A stretch of DNA of 64,000 bases from Ophiobolus disseminans (taxonomy: Eukaryota; Ascomycota; Dothideomycetes; Pleosporales; Phaeosphaeriaceae). The position numbers and the translations under genes were made by a program. The stretch is from NCBI GenBank assembly GCA_010093685.1, contig MU006217.1:1342569-1406568 (forward strand). The letters are read 5' to 3'. Positions within the stretch are counted from its first letter, which is position 1. Every line of letters starts with the position of its first letter. This document shows positions 11,974-23,452 of the stretch, one piece after another. Under the pieces are notes generated by a model, which was given only the letters and a program-made list of their open reading frames with translations, did not search any database and was not told where the DNA came from.

Positions 11974-13344
11974 CTACGACACTGACTTCGTTCTAGCCTG
12001 AGCCGAAACGGTGACTTCTGTCGTCTTGGTTATCACTCCCACATCACCCAGGATGAATTCCTCGCTTTCCCCATCAGAAGCACCACGTGTATTCGCCGGC
12101 TTGTGAGCTTCGCTTCCAAGCGGGAACGAGCCGTGCTGCGTCCCTCGTCGAGACCTCAATGCGTACAGTGACCGCGAGCGATTTGCCGAGCTAGCAGTCG
12201 AGCTCTTCAGCGTCTTGTCCGCAAAGTATCTGAAGAGAGGTGCCAATGTTGGGACCGAGGCGACGATGATGCCGGCGTTGTTCTCGATAGTTGACCACAT
12301 GATCAAGCTGGAGGAGTCGAGGTAGTTGGCGAGGTTTCGGACTGTGCGGATGCGAAGGAACTGTATGATTGTGATGAACACGCCGAGGGCGAGAAGGCAC
12401 AAAAGGACAATTTTTCGTCTCCTCTGGATGCGACTTTTTAAAAGCACAGGAAAAGGAAGAAGCATGCTGACCAGAATTAGTTCTTGCTGATCGATGGGGA
12501 GCGATGTTCTCACACTGTCACGTCGAAGACGATGGTGAGTGATGCCATGCTAGTATAGAAGGGGACAGCAGGTAAACACTTGCCCCCGGTGATGGCTGGA
12601 TCCCATTGCTTCGCAATCTGTGTTTGTTCAGTGGTGGGTCGTGCCTAGCAGTGTCGCGACTCACCGGTTGACAGAGATTGACTTGGACGAGGAGGAAGGA
12701 AAGATGGAACGCTATGCATGCGACGATGACTCCAATGGTGGCATTGCGCGCTGCGCCCTTGGTCATAAATCGAAGGTATGTGAGCAACAAGCTGAGTTTG
12801 AAACCTAGGATACTCGTGATATAGCTGTGGTACTGGTCAGCCGGCGATCTCCAGCAAAGCGAGGCATACTCACAACGGCGCGCCCATGTATTGGAGCAAC
12901 CCAAATGCAAACAGATTCTCGTCTGGCATATCTCGCAGGTGTTTCAATCCAAGGCCCCATTTGGTTTCTGACGCAGTATATGTCAGTCAGCGTTCTCTTG
13001 TCGTGTGGACCGGACTTACGAGCGATGGTCACGACAGCAAAGCCGCACGACGCTATCTGTAGCACTTGTAAGTTACGTGGCATCCAAACGTGTCTGAAAA
13101 GCTTGCTCACCCAAGTAAACCCTAAAACCCAATCGTCTGTCATCAATTTTCTGGTCAGTCACATTCACGAAGCATAGGACCTGTCATCGTACGCACCAAT
13201 TTCGAGTGCCTTCAACAACCGACCGCGGACGTAAAAGCGAAGTGACACCAGCACAAGCGACAGAGCCGTGAATGCAATCGCAATGGCCGTTAACATGGGT
13301 CCGTCGTTTGCGACACCATCTGGTGTGTTGTATGTCCAGCCCAT
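11974..13344 (-). CDS. Fungal rhodopsin-domain (PTH11-like) seven-helix membrane protein
   Basis: Integral membrane protein of the Fung_rhodopsin family, which overlaps PTH11-like GPCR candidates; the ligand is unknown. Seven exons were traced: 13197-13344, 13111-13136, 13020-13056, 12874-12967, 12665-12824, 12514-12617 and 11974-12466. The six introns are 47-60 bp and all phases agree, giving 353 aa. Features include a short extracellular N-terminus, a first helix rich in Ala/Leu, DDWVLGFTW at the start of the second helix, the typical GAPFYITSILGFK stretch, and Cys residues around LCQP and GKC of the kind that pair in this family. Then follow PFPVLLKSRIQRRRK, a late helix containing TIENNAGIIVASVPTLAPL, and a soluble Ser/Arg-rich C-terminal tail. 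The 26 bp second exon is the least certain part of the model. It lacks an obvious CFEM domain. Confidence 0.88.
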
Positions 13345-14200
13345 ATCAATGTGGTTACTCTGGTGTCATGCGTAGGTATTCGTGATGAGGCGTGTGATCC
13401 AACGCCATTGATCCAACCCGTGGGCGGTATACATATCCTCCTAACTTCCGCCGGTGCATGCTGGAACAATACCGTCAGTCTGGGTCGAATCCTGCTCGGT
13501 CTGATACATCAGAAAGCACCTTGATCGAACGAGCAAGTTCTACCCCATGCCTGTACATAGCTCATTTCAAGTCGTGTGGTAGGATTTCCCCTGCAGGCCG
13601 TTGCATGAAAACCTAATCCCTAACAGCTGACATTTCGGATCCGACATACATTTTGAGATGGAAGGAAGCGTTTCCATTGGCTCAAAGACGTCCCGCCAGG
13701 GTACCTTTCAGTCGGGCTCGCGGCACGTTCGCGGCACGTTCGCGGCAAGATTTCAAGCACGGCCTGTAAGTCGGTCAATCTAGTCGAAAATAGACAGACA
13801 GCCCGTACCTGTAAACATGTCCGACTTTTCGTTAGACCGAGCAACAGCTCAGGGCACAGCTAGGCCATAGTCACGGACTCGCAACCGTATTGATTGTTCA
13901 AAGATTTGTAGCGGCGTGATCCGGCTTCCACTCGATGGGGCATGTTCGGGGCGCCTTCTTACATGCAGAGGTGCCGAGTTTAGGGCCGGCATATTGAAAT
14001 GACAGAGGTGAAATTTGGAGGCGGGAAGCGGCGAAGGGTACCGAAATGTGGACACTAGGTGACGGGAGCTCTGACTTATGCTAGCCTCGTCGCGCATGCA
14101 TGTAGGCGTGAAGTCTAGACGCCAATGTCTGTTTTATATCTCGAGCTGAACGTCGCGCGAGTCCATTGCGATCACGCAGCAGCTTCCCTTAACTGCAGTC
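13345..14200. promoter_or_regulatory. Divergent promoter, rhodopsin-like gene and oxidase
   Basis: 856 bp between two divergent starts. A TATA-like TTTTATATC lies about 65 bp upstream of the oxidase ATG. An 11 bp tandem repeat is annotated separately. No gene is seen. Confidence 0.45.
13722..13748. repeat. Short 11 bp tandem repeat
   Basis: GCGGCACGTTC occurs twice head-to-tail, followed by a third partial copy (GCGGCAAG), within the divergent promoter. Probably slippage; it could also be a repeated binding site. Confidence 0.6.
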
Positions 14201-15938
14201 ATGCATTTCGCAGTCTTTGCATACACGCTCATTGGCGCCGTCGTTGCAACCAGTCCAGCTGCGGCGCAATGCAAGACTTTCCCAGGAGACAAGAACTGGC
14301 CGTCAACGGCGGACTGGAACAACTTCAACAAGACGGTAGGAGGGCGTCTCGTGGCAACGGTGCCACTCGGAACACCATGCCACGGTGCAACGTTCGACAG
14401 CGCAACCTGCGAGAACCTGAAGAGCGAGTGGCAGTATGAGAAAATACAGTATGTACCAACGTTAGTCGGCACCGGAGACATGAAGCTTACCTCGTGCTAG
14501 CTACGAGTCCTCCTCATCCGTGATGGCGCCGTTCTTCGCCAATCAGAGCTGCGACCCGTTCCAACCACGGGAGCGCCCGTGTGAGCTTGGCAATTACGTG
14601 AGATACGCCGTCGACGCCTTCGGGCCTCTGGACGTGCAGCGGACCGTCGCATTCGCTGCTGCAAAGAACATACGCCTCGTCATTCGCAATACCGGCCATG
14701 ATTATCTTGGTCGCTCTACTGGTGCGGGCTCCTTGGCTGTGTGGACGCATCATCTCAAGGACATCACTCATATCCCGACGTACACGGACTCAGGATACAA
14801 TGGCCCGGCCTTTAAGCTAGGCGCTGGTGTGCAAGGCTTCGACATCATGGCTGCTGCACGCGACAAAGGCTTGGTCGTGGTAGGCGGCGAATGTCCTACA
14901 GTCGGCATCGCTGGCGGTTACACACAGGGAGGCGGCCACTCTGCACTAAGCACTAATTTTGGTCTTTCCGCCGACAATGTCTTGAGCTGGGAGGTCGTTA
15001 CAGCCGGTGGCAAACTTGTTACTGCAGACAAGAAGAAGAACTCAGACCTATACTGGGCCTTGAACGGCGGCGGTGGTGGCACCTTCGGCGTAGCAGTCTC
15101 TATGACCGTGAAAGCATATAAGGAAGCTCGCGTTGGAGGAGCGTCTCTGTCCTTTTTCACCACAGACAACCAGCAGGATGTCTTCTACGACGCAATTCAG
15201 GCCTTCCACGAAGAGCTGCCTGCAATGGTCGATGCAGGAACAATGGTGGTTCATTACTTCACCACTTCCTTCTTCATGATCTCTCCGCTCACCGCCTACA
15301 ACAAGTCCGCCAAGGAAGTCCAAACCATCCTCGCACCCTTCGTAGCTCGCCTAGATGCCAAAGGCGTGAAGTACACCGTAAGCTACACCGAGTTTGCTTC
15401 CTACTACGAGCATTACAACAAGAACTTCGGCCCCCTTCCCGTCGGCAACATCCAAGTCGGCATCGCCCAATACGGCACGCGCTTGATTCCCCGCAGCGTC
15501 GTCAAGAACATCGCACCGACCTGGAAAGCCGTCATCGAAAAAGGCGTAACGTGGATCGGCGTCGGAACAAGCGTGAAAAAAGCTGGCTCGTCAGCAACAA
15601 CCTCAGTCCACCCAGCATGGCGCAACGCCATCGTGCACGCCACGCTCACTCTGCCCTGGGACTTCAACGCGCCGTGGTCCGATGCGATCGCGACGCAGAA
15701 CAAGATGACCAACGAGATCATTCCCCTCGTTGAAGCTGCGACACCCGGCAGTGGCTCGTACGTCAACGAGGCGGATTTCCGGCAGCCGAATTTTCAGACC
15801 ACGTTCTGGGGCGCGAATTACAACCAGTTGCTGAATATTAAGAGAAAGTGGGATCCGTCGAATTTGTTCTATGTCACAGTTGGTGTTGGGAGCGAGGCTT
15901 GGAATATACAGGCTGATGGGCGCATGTGTCGCAAATAG
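14201..15938 (+). CDS. Secreted FAD-linked oxidase, berberine-bridge-enzyme (BBE) type
   Basis: VAO/PCMH-fold flavoprotein that would oxidise a sugar, alcohol or secondary metabolite outside the cell; the substrate cannot be told from sequence. Exons are 14201-14448 and 14501-15938 with a 52 bp intron (GTATGT donor, CTAG acceptor); 561 aa. A signal peptide covers about 1-22. The FAD-binding segment includes RNTGHDYLGRSTGAG (His at about 149) and GGECPTVGIAGG (Cys at about 214), the residues that hold FAD bicovalently in family members such as glucooligosaccharide oxidase. The BBE C-terminal motif is present (FWGANYNQLL, then KWDPSNLFYVTVGVG). No polyketide synthase or NRPS gene is nearby, so a secondary-metabolite cluster role is not supported here. 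Confidence 0.93.
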
Positions 15939-16480
15939 GCTAAGTAGCATTCTAATCAATCGTTAAGCTGTCCCATTTGACCCCGCTAAATGTATATATT
16001 GATTTTGTCGCTCGTATCTTGCACTCTGGGCAGGGTTGTTGAGGCGCGGTGATAAAAAAGATATCTTGCTTAAGGTACCAGGAGTACGACGACGTTGTTT
16101 GAAAGATTTCGTGGTCTTACGGATGGCGATGTGACATGCGCCTCGCATATGAATGAGCGAGTAAGTATCTTTCAATTCCTAGACCATAGCCAGTATGCGC
16201 ACGTTCGCATACACCCCATCATCCCGTTGCAACTCTCTGAGATAAATGGATGATAGGCGATCTCCGGGCTTCCATGCCCGCGGCGAGGATAAAGAATAGG
16301 TCATGCAAAGCTGTGGGCTAGAACGCTACGATAGCGTAGCTGTATGTTCTAGCAAGCGAAAAGGAGTAGAGTACAGAAGTAGTGTGGAGCAGGGAAATTT
16401 GAGAGGAAGCGTGAGTATGAGTATGGCTCATTGGTGTAATGTCCATTATTACTTTCACATATACCGCTCAGATGCTTCTA
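15939..16480. other. Convergent intergenic region
   Basis: Between the stops of the oxidase (+) and the small secreted protein (-). No gene is seen; it should contain both 3' UTRs. Confidence 0.4.
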
Positions 16481-16774
16481 TCAGAATCGTGATTTACACT
16501 TGCACACGCCCCAGCACATGCCCGAGCTATCGCACATGTACTATATTTCCCGTCAGATCTGTCCGCGCTACGTTAGAGTCATGAGGTAGCCTACTTTACT
16601 CTTCGAACAGTCCCATGCTTTGGCGCCGCCGCCGCGCTCGTCGATGCAGTGCTTGATCAGCCATGCGACGTCACCTTGCCGCTTTTCGACGTTGGAGACG
16701 ATGGAAGTGTGGGCTGTGGGTGCGGCGGAAGCTGCGAGTGCTGAAGACAGAACAAGGAGGTTGGAGAAGTGCAT
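16481..16774 (-). CDS. Small secreted cysteine-rich protein with Kex2 site (candidate effector)
   Basis: No family recognised. Two exons, 16595-16774 and 16481-16540, with a 54 bp intron (GTAGGC donor, CTAAC inside, ATAG acceptor) that keeps phase 0; 79 aa. Residues 1-18 form a signal peptide ending in Ala-Ala-Ser-Ala-Ala. A propeptide follows to the Lys-Arg Kex2 site at 31-32, leaving a mature peptide of about 47 residues. It has six cysteines at 43, 56, 63, 69, 73 and 75 (C-x12-C-x6-C-x5-C-x3-C-x-C), an even number consistent with three disulfides. Reading without splicing ends the protein ten residues later with only two cysteines. The spliced second exon is almost all the cysteine-rich part, which supports the intron. 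A TATA box lies about 90 bp upstream. Secreted effector, antimicrobial or signalling roles are all possible. Confidence 0.72.
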
Positions 16775-16864
16775 AGTTGATTGCGCGTATGTGTTGTTTT
16801 TCTTGGCTGAAAATTGTAAAGAGGTTCCTAGAGGAATTTTGATATGGAACATCTCAGTACTACC

Positions 16865-16871
16865 TATATAT
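16865..16871 (-). promoter_or_regulatory. TATA box of the small secreted protein gene
   Basis: TATATAT lies about 90 bp upstream of the ATG at 16774 on the minus strand. Spacing fits a TATA element in a strongly regulated fungal promoter. Confidence 0.45.
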
Positions 16872-18275
16872 CTCTTCATGTTCTCCTTGGTCCATGACGT
16901 TTGCGTTGGAAGGATGGGGGCCACAGTAAAGTATCGTATCTCGCATTACTCGATATGTTGGACAGTCTACATCGTGTTCGCGCTTTAGACATTGTTGGTG
17001 TTGTGCAACCTGGCTCAAAATAGATTGGAGAAGATTGACACAAAAGGACAAGTACACGGAAAGGTGGTCTAAGTCGGGGCTGACAAAGGAGATATGTTGA
17101 GCTGCGTGTATCGTAACCGAATTTCCCATTTTCACCCATTTTCAAAGTTCCCACTGTGAAATGCCTGGATGTGCTATAGTCCTTCAAGTCAATGGTTGGA
17201 GGAGGCGGGACAGTGACGATGCTAGCGGCGGGGCGAAAAGCGCCATGCTTAAGCGAACCTTCCACATACGGCAATTCTCCTTCAAACCGTGGATTGTCGT
17301 TGCCCTTCGGTGCCCCTTCGCTGTGCCCCACGTTCGCATCCGTCGCACGCGCGTCATCGTATCACCCGACGAGCCGCTCTCCGTTCCTGGCCCCCAAATT
17401 TTGTATTACGGTTCCAAAATTATCGCGGCTTCTCTCTGCTAAAGCTCAATCCTAGGACATAACGATCTGCTGCTTGGCTCAGGTCGCAATGACATCTACG
17501 TTCAGCCACTAGGGCGTCCACGCCGTCGAAGGTCTTTTTATGCTTTGCGAAGTAATCTTGCTACTGACACTGCTCTGTGTTACGTTTACCGGCTACTTCT
17601 ACTCGACATGTCTATGATCTTAGTTCTCACAACACTCAAAGCTAACAAGGACGAGATAAAAGTACCCTGTCCGCCGCTACGAGTTTGTAACAGTGACTAC
17701 TAGTATATGAGACCATTAAATTCAGATGAGTAAAGACCGCTTGATATCACGCGTTACCTTCCCCATGCTAAGTGGAAACATAGCAGACCAATGGCCACCG
17801 ATCGTTCGTGTCCAACTGCAGGAGAGCGCAAACACGAAAGCCACAAAATCTGGGGAAATGAGCAGCAACTCCAGCCATATACCAAGATTCCGCCCCCACC
17901 CCGATCGTGGAGGCTGTGCGACCTCAACCGACCAATCTTTTTCCATCAGATTAAAGAAGGAAGGAAAGATCATCTCAAGCATGTAGGCCATATGCGCCCC
18001 GGGTTTCAGACTCCCCTTGCCACGGCAGGAACCGTCAGGTACCACACATCTATTTTCAGCCCCCTCGCTCGTATACCTGGGATAAACATGACGGCCTCGC
18101 ATTTGGCGTCGTGTTTGCGAGATACTCCAGCACATCGTTTCTGGGTAATGACCTCACGCAAACTATACGCGAAGGACAATCTAACGGGACATGACTATAT
18201 AGTGCCAACCGAAGACGAACTTCTAGCCATCATCTAAGAGTTGTTCACTCTAGTGACATACCATACCAAAACATC
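16872..18275. promoter_or_regulatory. Divergent upstream region, small secreted protein and M15-like peptidase
   Basis: 1.4 kb between divergent starts. Open frames on both strands at 17722-18237 overlap each other and show no family signal, intron pattern or codon bias. I see no gene. Confidence 0.4.
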
Positions 18276-19146
18276 ATGCAGTTAACATCTTCCCTCATCC
18301 TAGTTGCGCTCTTCTCTCTACAAGGCATAAATGCCGCCCTGAACGAGCCCTGCTACGGCGCCAACGGCGTCGCAGGTCCGTCCGTCCCCATCCCCCATCA
18401 CTCCATAACTGACCCTCCCCCCAGGCGTGTGCGTCAAGACCTCGACCTGCGCCTCCGAAGGCGGCACCACCACCGACAACGCCTGCCCCTCAGACCCCTC
18501 GGACGTAAAATGCTGCAGCAAGCCCAAGTGCGGCGCCAGCCCCGGAAACTGCCGCTGGACGAGCGACTGCGCCGGCTCGTCAGTCGCAAATCAGTGTCCC
18601 GGCCCCGGCGCGTTCAAATGCTGCCAGTCGGCCGCGCAAGGCTTCGGCGGGTACGATAAGCCGAGTCCGCCGACGACAGCGCAGCAGTGCAAGCAGGTTG
18701 CTATCGATGGCGCGAAGTGGGTGGTCGGGCAGTTTGATGGCAGGATCAAGAGCACGGGGTGTTATCGCCCGAATTGCGATTGTGAAAAAAGTGATCACTG
18801 CTGTGGGAAGGCGATTGACTTTATGTGCTCGGATAGTGGAGGTGTAAGTACCCCCTTGCACATCATCGCAGCAACAAAGCGTACTGACAGGCGAGGCTGC
18901 TACGTCTTCGGGCCGCGAGATTGCGGAATGGGTCATGAATAACCGTGCGGGACATGATGTCAAGTACATCATTTGGGGCCAGCGTATCTGGCAGTCTGGG
19001 AATAATGTTGAGCCTTGGACGGGGTGGAAGCCGATGGAGGATCGCAAGAGCATTACTGCGAATCATTGGTATGTTTTAGTTGTTCTGGGGTGTTGTTTGG
19101 TGTGCTAATTTACTCTAGGGACCATGTGCACGTTAGCTTCAATTGA
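18276..19146 (+). CDS. Secreted M15-like metallopeptidase with two cysteine-rich modules
   Basis: Probable extracellular peptidase of the D-Ala-D-Ala/LAS (M15) fold, related to fungal ARB_07466-like proteins. Exons are 18276-18375, 18425-18841, 18891-19068 and 19119-19146; three 49-50 bp introns keep frame; 240 aa. A signal peptide covers about 1-20. Two tandem cysteine modules (about 36-64 and 76-100, each ending KCC) resemble those found on fungal secreted cell-wall hydrolases. The C-terminal domain has HCCGKAIDF (H158 and D165 in the HxxGxAxD zinc motif) and WDHVHVSF (H234/H236, the second motif), so the zinc site looks intact. Homologues of this fold cleave peptidoglycan stem peptides, so a target in bacterial walls is plausible, but that is inference. 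The final exon of only nine codons carries the last zinc ligand. Confidence 0.85.
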
Positions 19147-20441
19147 GTGTGAACAGGGAGGGAGACGTGTGACGGATGTTGTGGTGGAAAGTGGACGTGA
19201 CTGCTTTTTATTAGCATCTATTTTTGTATACTTAGTGATATTGGTACCTACGGCCGCATTATTGTTTGGAGACAACAACGACGAAAGACTCTTTCAACCT
19301 AGTCCTTTTTGAATGCATTTCCGAGTCTCGTACCCATATGCAAGTGTCGATCGCAACTCAGATATCACTGTACCAGACCAGAACATACTTCATTGCCCCA
19401 TCGCGTCCTACTCTCCAACAATTTGCGTGTTCGCGAACGTAGATTTCGTGGCCAAAGGATGCATCTAAGACACTACAAACAACCATGAGACCGTCGACAA
19501 TTTCTCAAAGGGCTGTCACAGTGTCCTGGCCATGCGGTTCTTAGCGTCCTGCAGCCTTGCGCACCACGTGATGGTCCAGCCAATTGAGGACCTGCCAGCT
19601 AACGCAAGCAAGATCCCACCTGGTAAGATAGGCTGCAAGGCGGTGGAAAGACAATTGCATCTCGTGTATGGCGGGCATGTGCTTCGAAAATGCAATGTTT
19701 GGGAGGAGTACTTAAGAGAGACGGTGCGGTGCGTTGTTCAAACTGAACTCAGAGAATCCATGGATTGATTTATCGACTGAATAGCTGGATTTGTTTCTCG
19801 TGTCGGTATGGGGGATATTCTATTACATCTCGTGGTTTGTAGTTTCCGGCTCGTCACTGACGTGGTTGGAGGACGACGAGGCTGAGACTGCCCTGCATTC
19901 ACCATGGTAAGTTGAAGGATTGCACATAAACACCTCCGGAGACGGGTTGTGCTAGGAGATTGACGTTGGGCTTGAAGTGTTGTGCAGAGATGAAGGAAAT
20001 ATGACCCGTCTATCATACTTACAGCCTCCTAGTACGTATGTAAGGAAAAAAATCTGCTTTAGCCTCAAAGTCGGCATATGACATGTTTGAGAACGGATGG
20101 GACGTTGATGAAGGTGTAACAAATAATCTGCAGATGATTCAGATTCGGAAAAAATTCACATCTACTGTTCCAAGGTTGTTCATCTGACCTGCAAGAGTCA
20201 GCCACATGCCCACAAGGCTGCGCTCAAAGCGGCACCCCCATCCTGCAACAACGGCTCGTTGGTCACATTATCGTATGATACATGAACCCGCGCACCGCTA
20301 TCCGTGAACGCTGATAAGAGCTGTCAACGCCATGATCAGGCTGAAAACGAATACTGTCGGTTCTCTCACATCAGTGCCTAGGTAGGTGAAGCAATCTAGA
20401 CACGACCATGCTGCAGTGCTGAAATACGTACCTCTCTCGCC
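19147..20441. other. Intergenic, peptidase to fucose lectin
   Basis: 1.3 kb with no supported gene. Open frames at 19532-19768 (+) and 20298-20528 (-) have no family signal; the latter overlaps the lectin's first exon on the opposite strand. Confidence 0.4.
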
Positions 20442-22083
20442 ATGGCGGATTTGCAAAGTACCGTAAATAACACTTTCCGCAAGGCTGAAGACATCTAACA
20501 TATCATAGCCCATCGAACGCACGCACAATGCGCTGCCGGAGTTCGATCATAGCGCCAATAATGCTTCGAAAGCCTACGGCGCACAACAAGATATATACCA
20601 TGCCCCACCATATTACGCCGAACAACATAATCCGCAAGCAGCGGCGCCGGAAATGGGCGGCGAGGAGCACAAAGGTTACGGAGCGGAGGCGGAGTTTCCG
20701 GGCAACGAGAGTAGGAGATATTGCGGTGTTCGTAAAGGGATAGTCATAGGCGTGTTGGTTGCGATCGTTTTATTGGGTGCGGTTGTTGGTGGTGCCGTGG
20801 GAGGCACACTTGGGAAACGGAATGCAGCTGTACGCTTGATATCTCCTCTACCTGAGTATGGACGAGAGCTAAACATTGATCAGCAGAATCCACCCACGGA
20901 TAGCTCAACGGGACAAAATCCCCAAATTGCTGCATCACACAATCCAAGTACCCTCCCGAGCAGCATCCGAAGCGTCGTGCCAAGCGCTACAACCACCGCT
21001 ACTCTTCCCACAGTGGAGCCGATGCGCACCATCGTAGCGACGCATTGGAACTCCACCTTCTTCTTCTTCTGGCAGAAACAAAATGGCGATCTCTGGATGC
21101 GGGGATACTACGGAAAAGTGCTGAGTTGGGCGAGTACGACGAAATTGCCGAGTCTGGGTCTGCCTGCAGTAAACAACACACCCATTTCCGCTGCTATATG
21201 GGCAGCCGGAGATGTCTTTGTACGTATGGTGTGGACCATACACATGCCCAGTATGCTGAACCTCCTTGTAGGAAGTGCGCCTGCACTACACGTCCAGCGT
21301 GCCTCCGCTCATCGAAATGGGGTTTCAGTGCCGCGCGGACGGGTCTGGGTGTAATACACCGACAACTAACATCGTCAACGACGAGCGTAGCGCCATTGCT
21401 CCAGGGGCGGGAACACTCATGCTGGTGTCAGGCTACTACATGCTCCGCCAATACCATGTCAATACTAATGGTCTTGTAGCCGAGTCGGTTTACAACTACA
21501 CCGACGGCCCAAAGGCCAAGTTTCGCCCTGCGCTTCCGATCAGCAATTCCGCACGCGCGCACAAGTTCTCGCCTATAACGGGACGGATGGTGGGTGATAC
21601 GATTCGCATCTTTTGGTTCGACGAGCAGAGGAGACTACAGACTGCTTCGTCTATTGCCACGACTGCGGTCTGGACACGATGTAGGTGCTCCAACCCCTGC
21701 TTTCGAAAGTGTTTGTTCGCCGTACAGTCGTTGGCATGTATCTGCCGCCTGTGCTTACACAACACCAAGTTGAAACCATCACTACTACCATACCAGCGCA
21801 GATCCCGCGCGCTCTTGGCATCGGAAATACTCAGGTGCTGGACGTTTACTTCCTCGATGGAGTCGAAATGCAGCATGTGCGCGTGTCCGGCGGGGGCACG
21901 ACTACGGGCCCTGCTTCGCTGGACGCGAGCATACTTAGCGGACCGATGGGTGTGACTGCTTGGCAAGATGTCTTTGCCCGCTTGTATTACCCGGTCGACG
22001 ATGGACAGAAGATTATGGAGGCTGCAGCGTATGAGGACGGACATTGGGAGTTGAGCGCAATGGAAGGTGCCTCATATAACTGA
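20442..22083 (+). CDS. Membrane-anchored fucose-specific lectin
   Basis: Lectin of the Aleuria aurantia/FleA six-bladed propeller family. Exons are 20442-20462, 20509-21219, 21272-21680 and 21728-22083 (introns 46, 52 and 47 bp); 498 aa. The seven-codon first exon is inferred from a good start context (CCATGG), donor ACC|GTAAAT, branch CTAAC and acceptor ATAG. Residues 1-83 are polar and rich in His/Gln/Tyr, then a hydrophobic helix (about 84-110, Val/Ile/Leu/Gly) and a Ser/Thr/Pro linker lead to the propeller. Lectin-type repeats are visible (WQKQNGDLWMRGYYG, EVRLHYTSS, IRIFWFDEQRRLQ). This is a type II surface protein, not the free secreted lectin known from Aleuria. A role in cell-surface glycan recognition is inferred. 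Confidence 0.85.
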
Positions 22084-23452
22084 GTTCATCTAGGAGATAT
22101 GGCAGATGAATGCATCGCGAGATCATTGTCGACCTTGATCGCAGATGCAGGTGTCTGGTGGTCCGTAGATGCCCACAAGAACTCGTCCCTAATAAAACCA
22201 ACGTCGTTTGGCCATGAGTCGATGCGTGGTCGATGTTGCTGGCAAAGGGTTCAACTGTTGTGATCTGCACGATAGGCTACCGGAACAAGACTTGGCAGAC
22301 ATCTGCGCACGGATGGGGTTGCAGAGCCTCCCAAACCCCAAGTGCCGCAACAGGCCGGAGAGACGTCTGACAGTCAGGCACTTGCAGGGCCAACAAGCCT
22401 CCTCGAAACGTGGACATAAGCGATGAAATGAGCGCAATGCGACGGATGCAATTATTGATCTGTGTTGGGGGTACGTGTTCGCAGCTGCGCCCGGTGTTCG
22501 CAGATTGATGATGCGTGGATACGGCTACGCCAGCGCTGGGCGGTCTGGGTACGAAGGGTGGGTCGGTCAGCGTTTGTGAGCCTCTGTTTAATTACGAGGT
22601 GCGCGGCGATTGGCCATCGGCCGCTTTTTTACGAGACGGTGCCTGCGTGTGGGTGTGGATTGGGTTGGGGAGTGTGGCGGAGCACCTTCTGTGCATTTGC
22701 CCCCTGCTCTTGCCCCATCCGGATCCGGCGCAACATGGTGAAAGAAAGCGCACCTATTGTTAGCACCACGAGCACAAAGACGGCCTTCACCAGCGCGGTC
22801 ACCATTGTCGCCGAACGCAGCTGTAGGGTAGCAATTGTGGCAATTGCAGCATTGTTCTGCGCAAGTGACCATTTTCCAGCAGCTGAACGGGCGCCCTCTT
22901 AAGCCTGGGCGCTGAGCATGAGCCGCGTATTCGACGACCCACTCGCGACCGACGCCGTCTCGCACCCCTAGATCCGGCCGCCGTGCATAGACGTCTGCTC
23001 ACTCCCACTGCATCTTCCAGCAACACTCGCTCTCCTTAGGCACTCTCTAGACTTCGACGCGTCCCTGTGACGACATAGTAATTCACTTTGGTTGCGTGGA
23101 GCGGGCCATCTCGCTGATCGTGCCTTGACGTTCGTTACCCACTCAACCCCTTCTTTTAGCCTACCAGCCGACGCCCGCCAACGCCCGCCTCGCACCTGCC
23201 CGGTTTCCCAGCCGAGCGCGCGACTCCCTGCTCGTAGACATCATCACACCACAACGCTCGTTCACTCCAACCGTTATCGCGCCTCCCTCACGTCAATCGT
23301 GCCTGCCTCTCTAATACACACGCTCGCTGAGAAGGATATCGCCGCCGCTGGACTGGCCGATCCCCCTCCGCCGTACTCGTCAGGAGTACCACTGCACTTC
23401 GCCTGAGGCACCCCGCGACTCTCGCACCTAATACCGACCACAACCGCCCAAC
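22084..23452. promoter_or_regulatory. Upstream region of the FLC/TRP-like gene
   Basis: 1.4 kb, pyrimidine-rich on the plus strand from about 23100 to 23450, which fits a long 5' UTR and promoter. No gene is seen. Confidence 0.4.

Noticed and set aside
17722..18237. Overlapping open frames on both strands (138 and 149 codons)
   Set aside because: No recognisable domain, no intron support, and neither strand has convincing coding composition.
20298..20528. Minus-strand frame with a GTACGT donor and hydrophobic end
   Set aside because: Overlaps the first exon and promoter of the fucose lectin; no start-to-stop model could be built.
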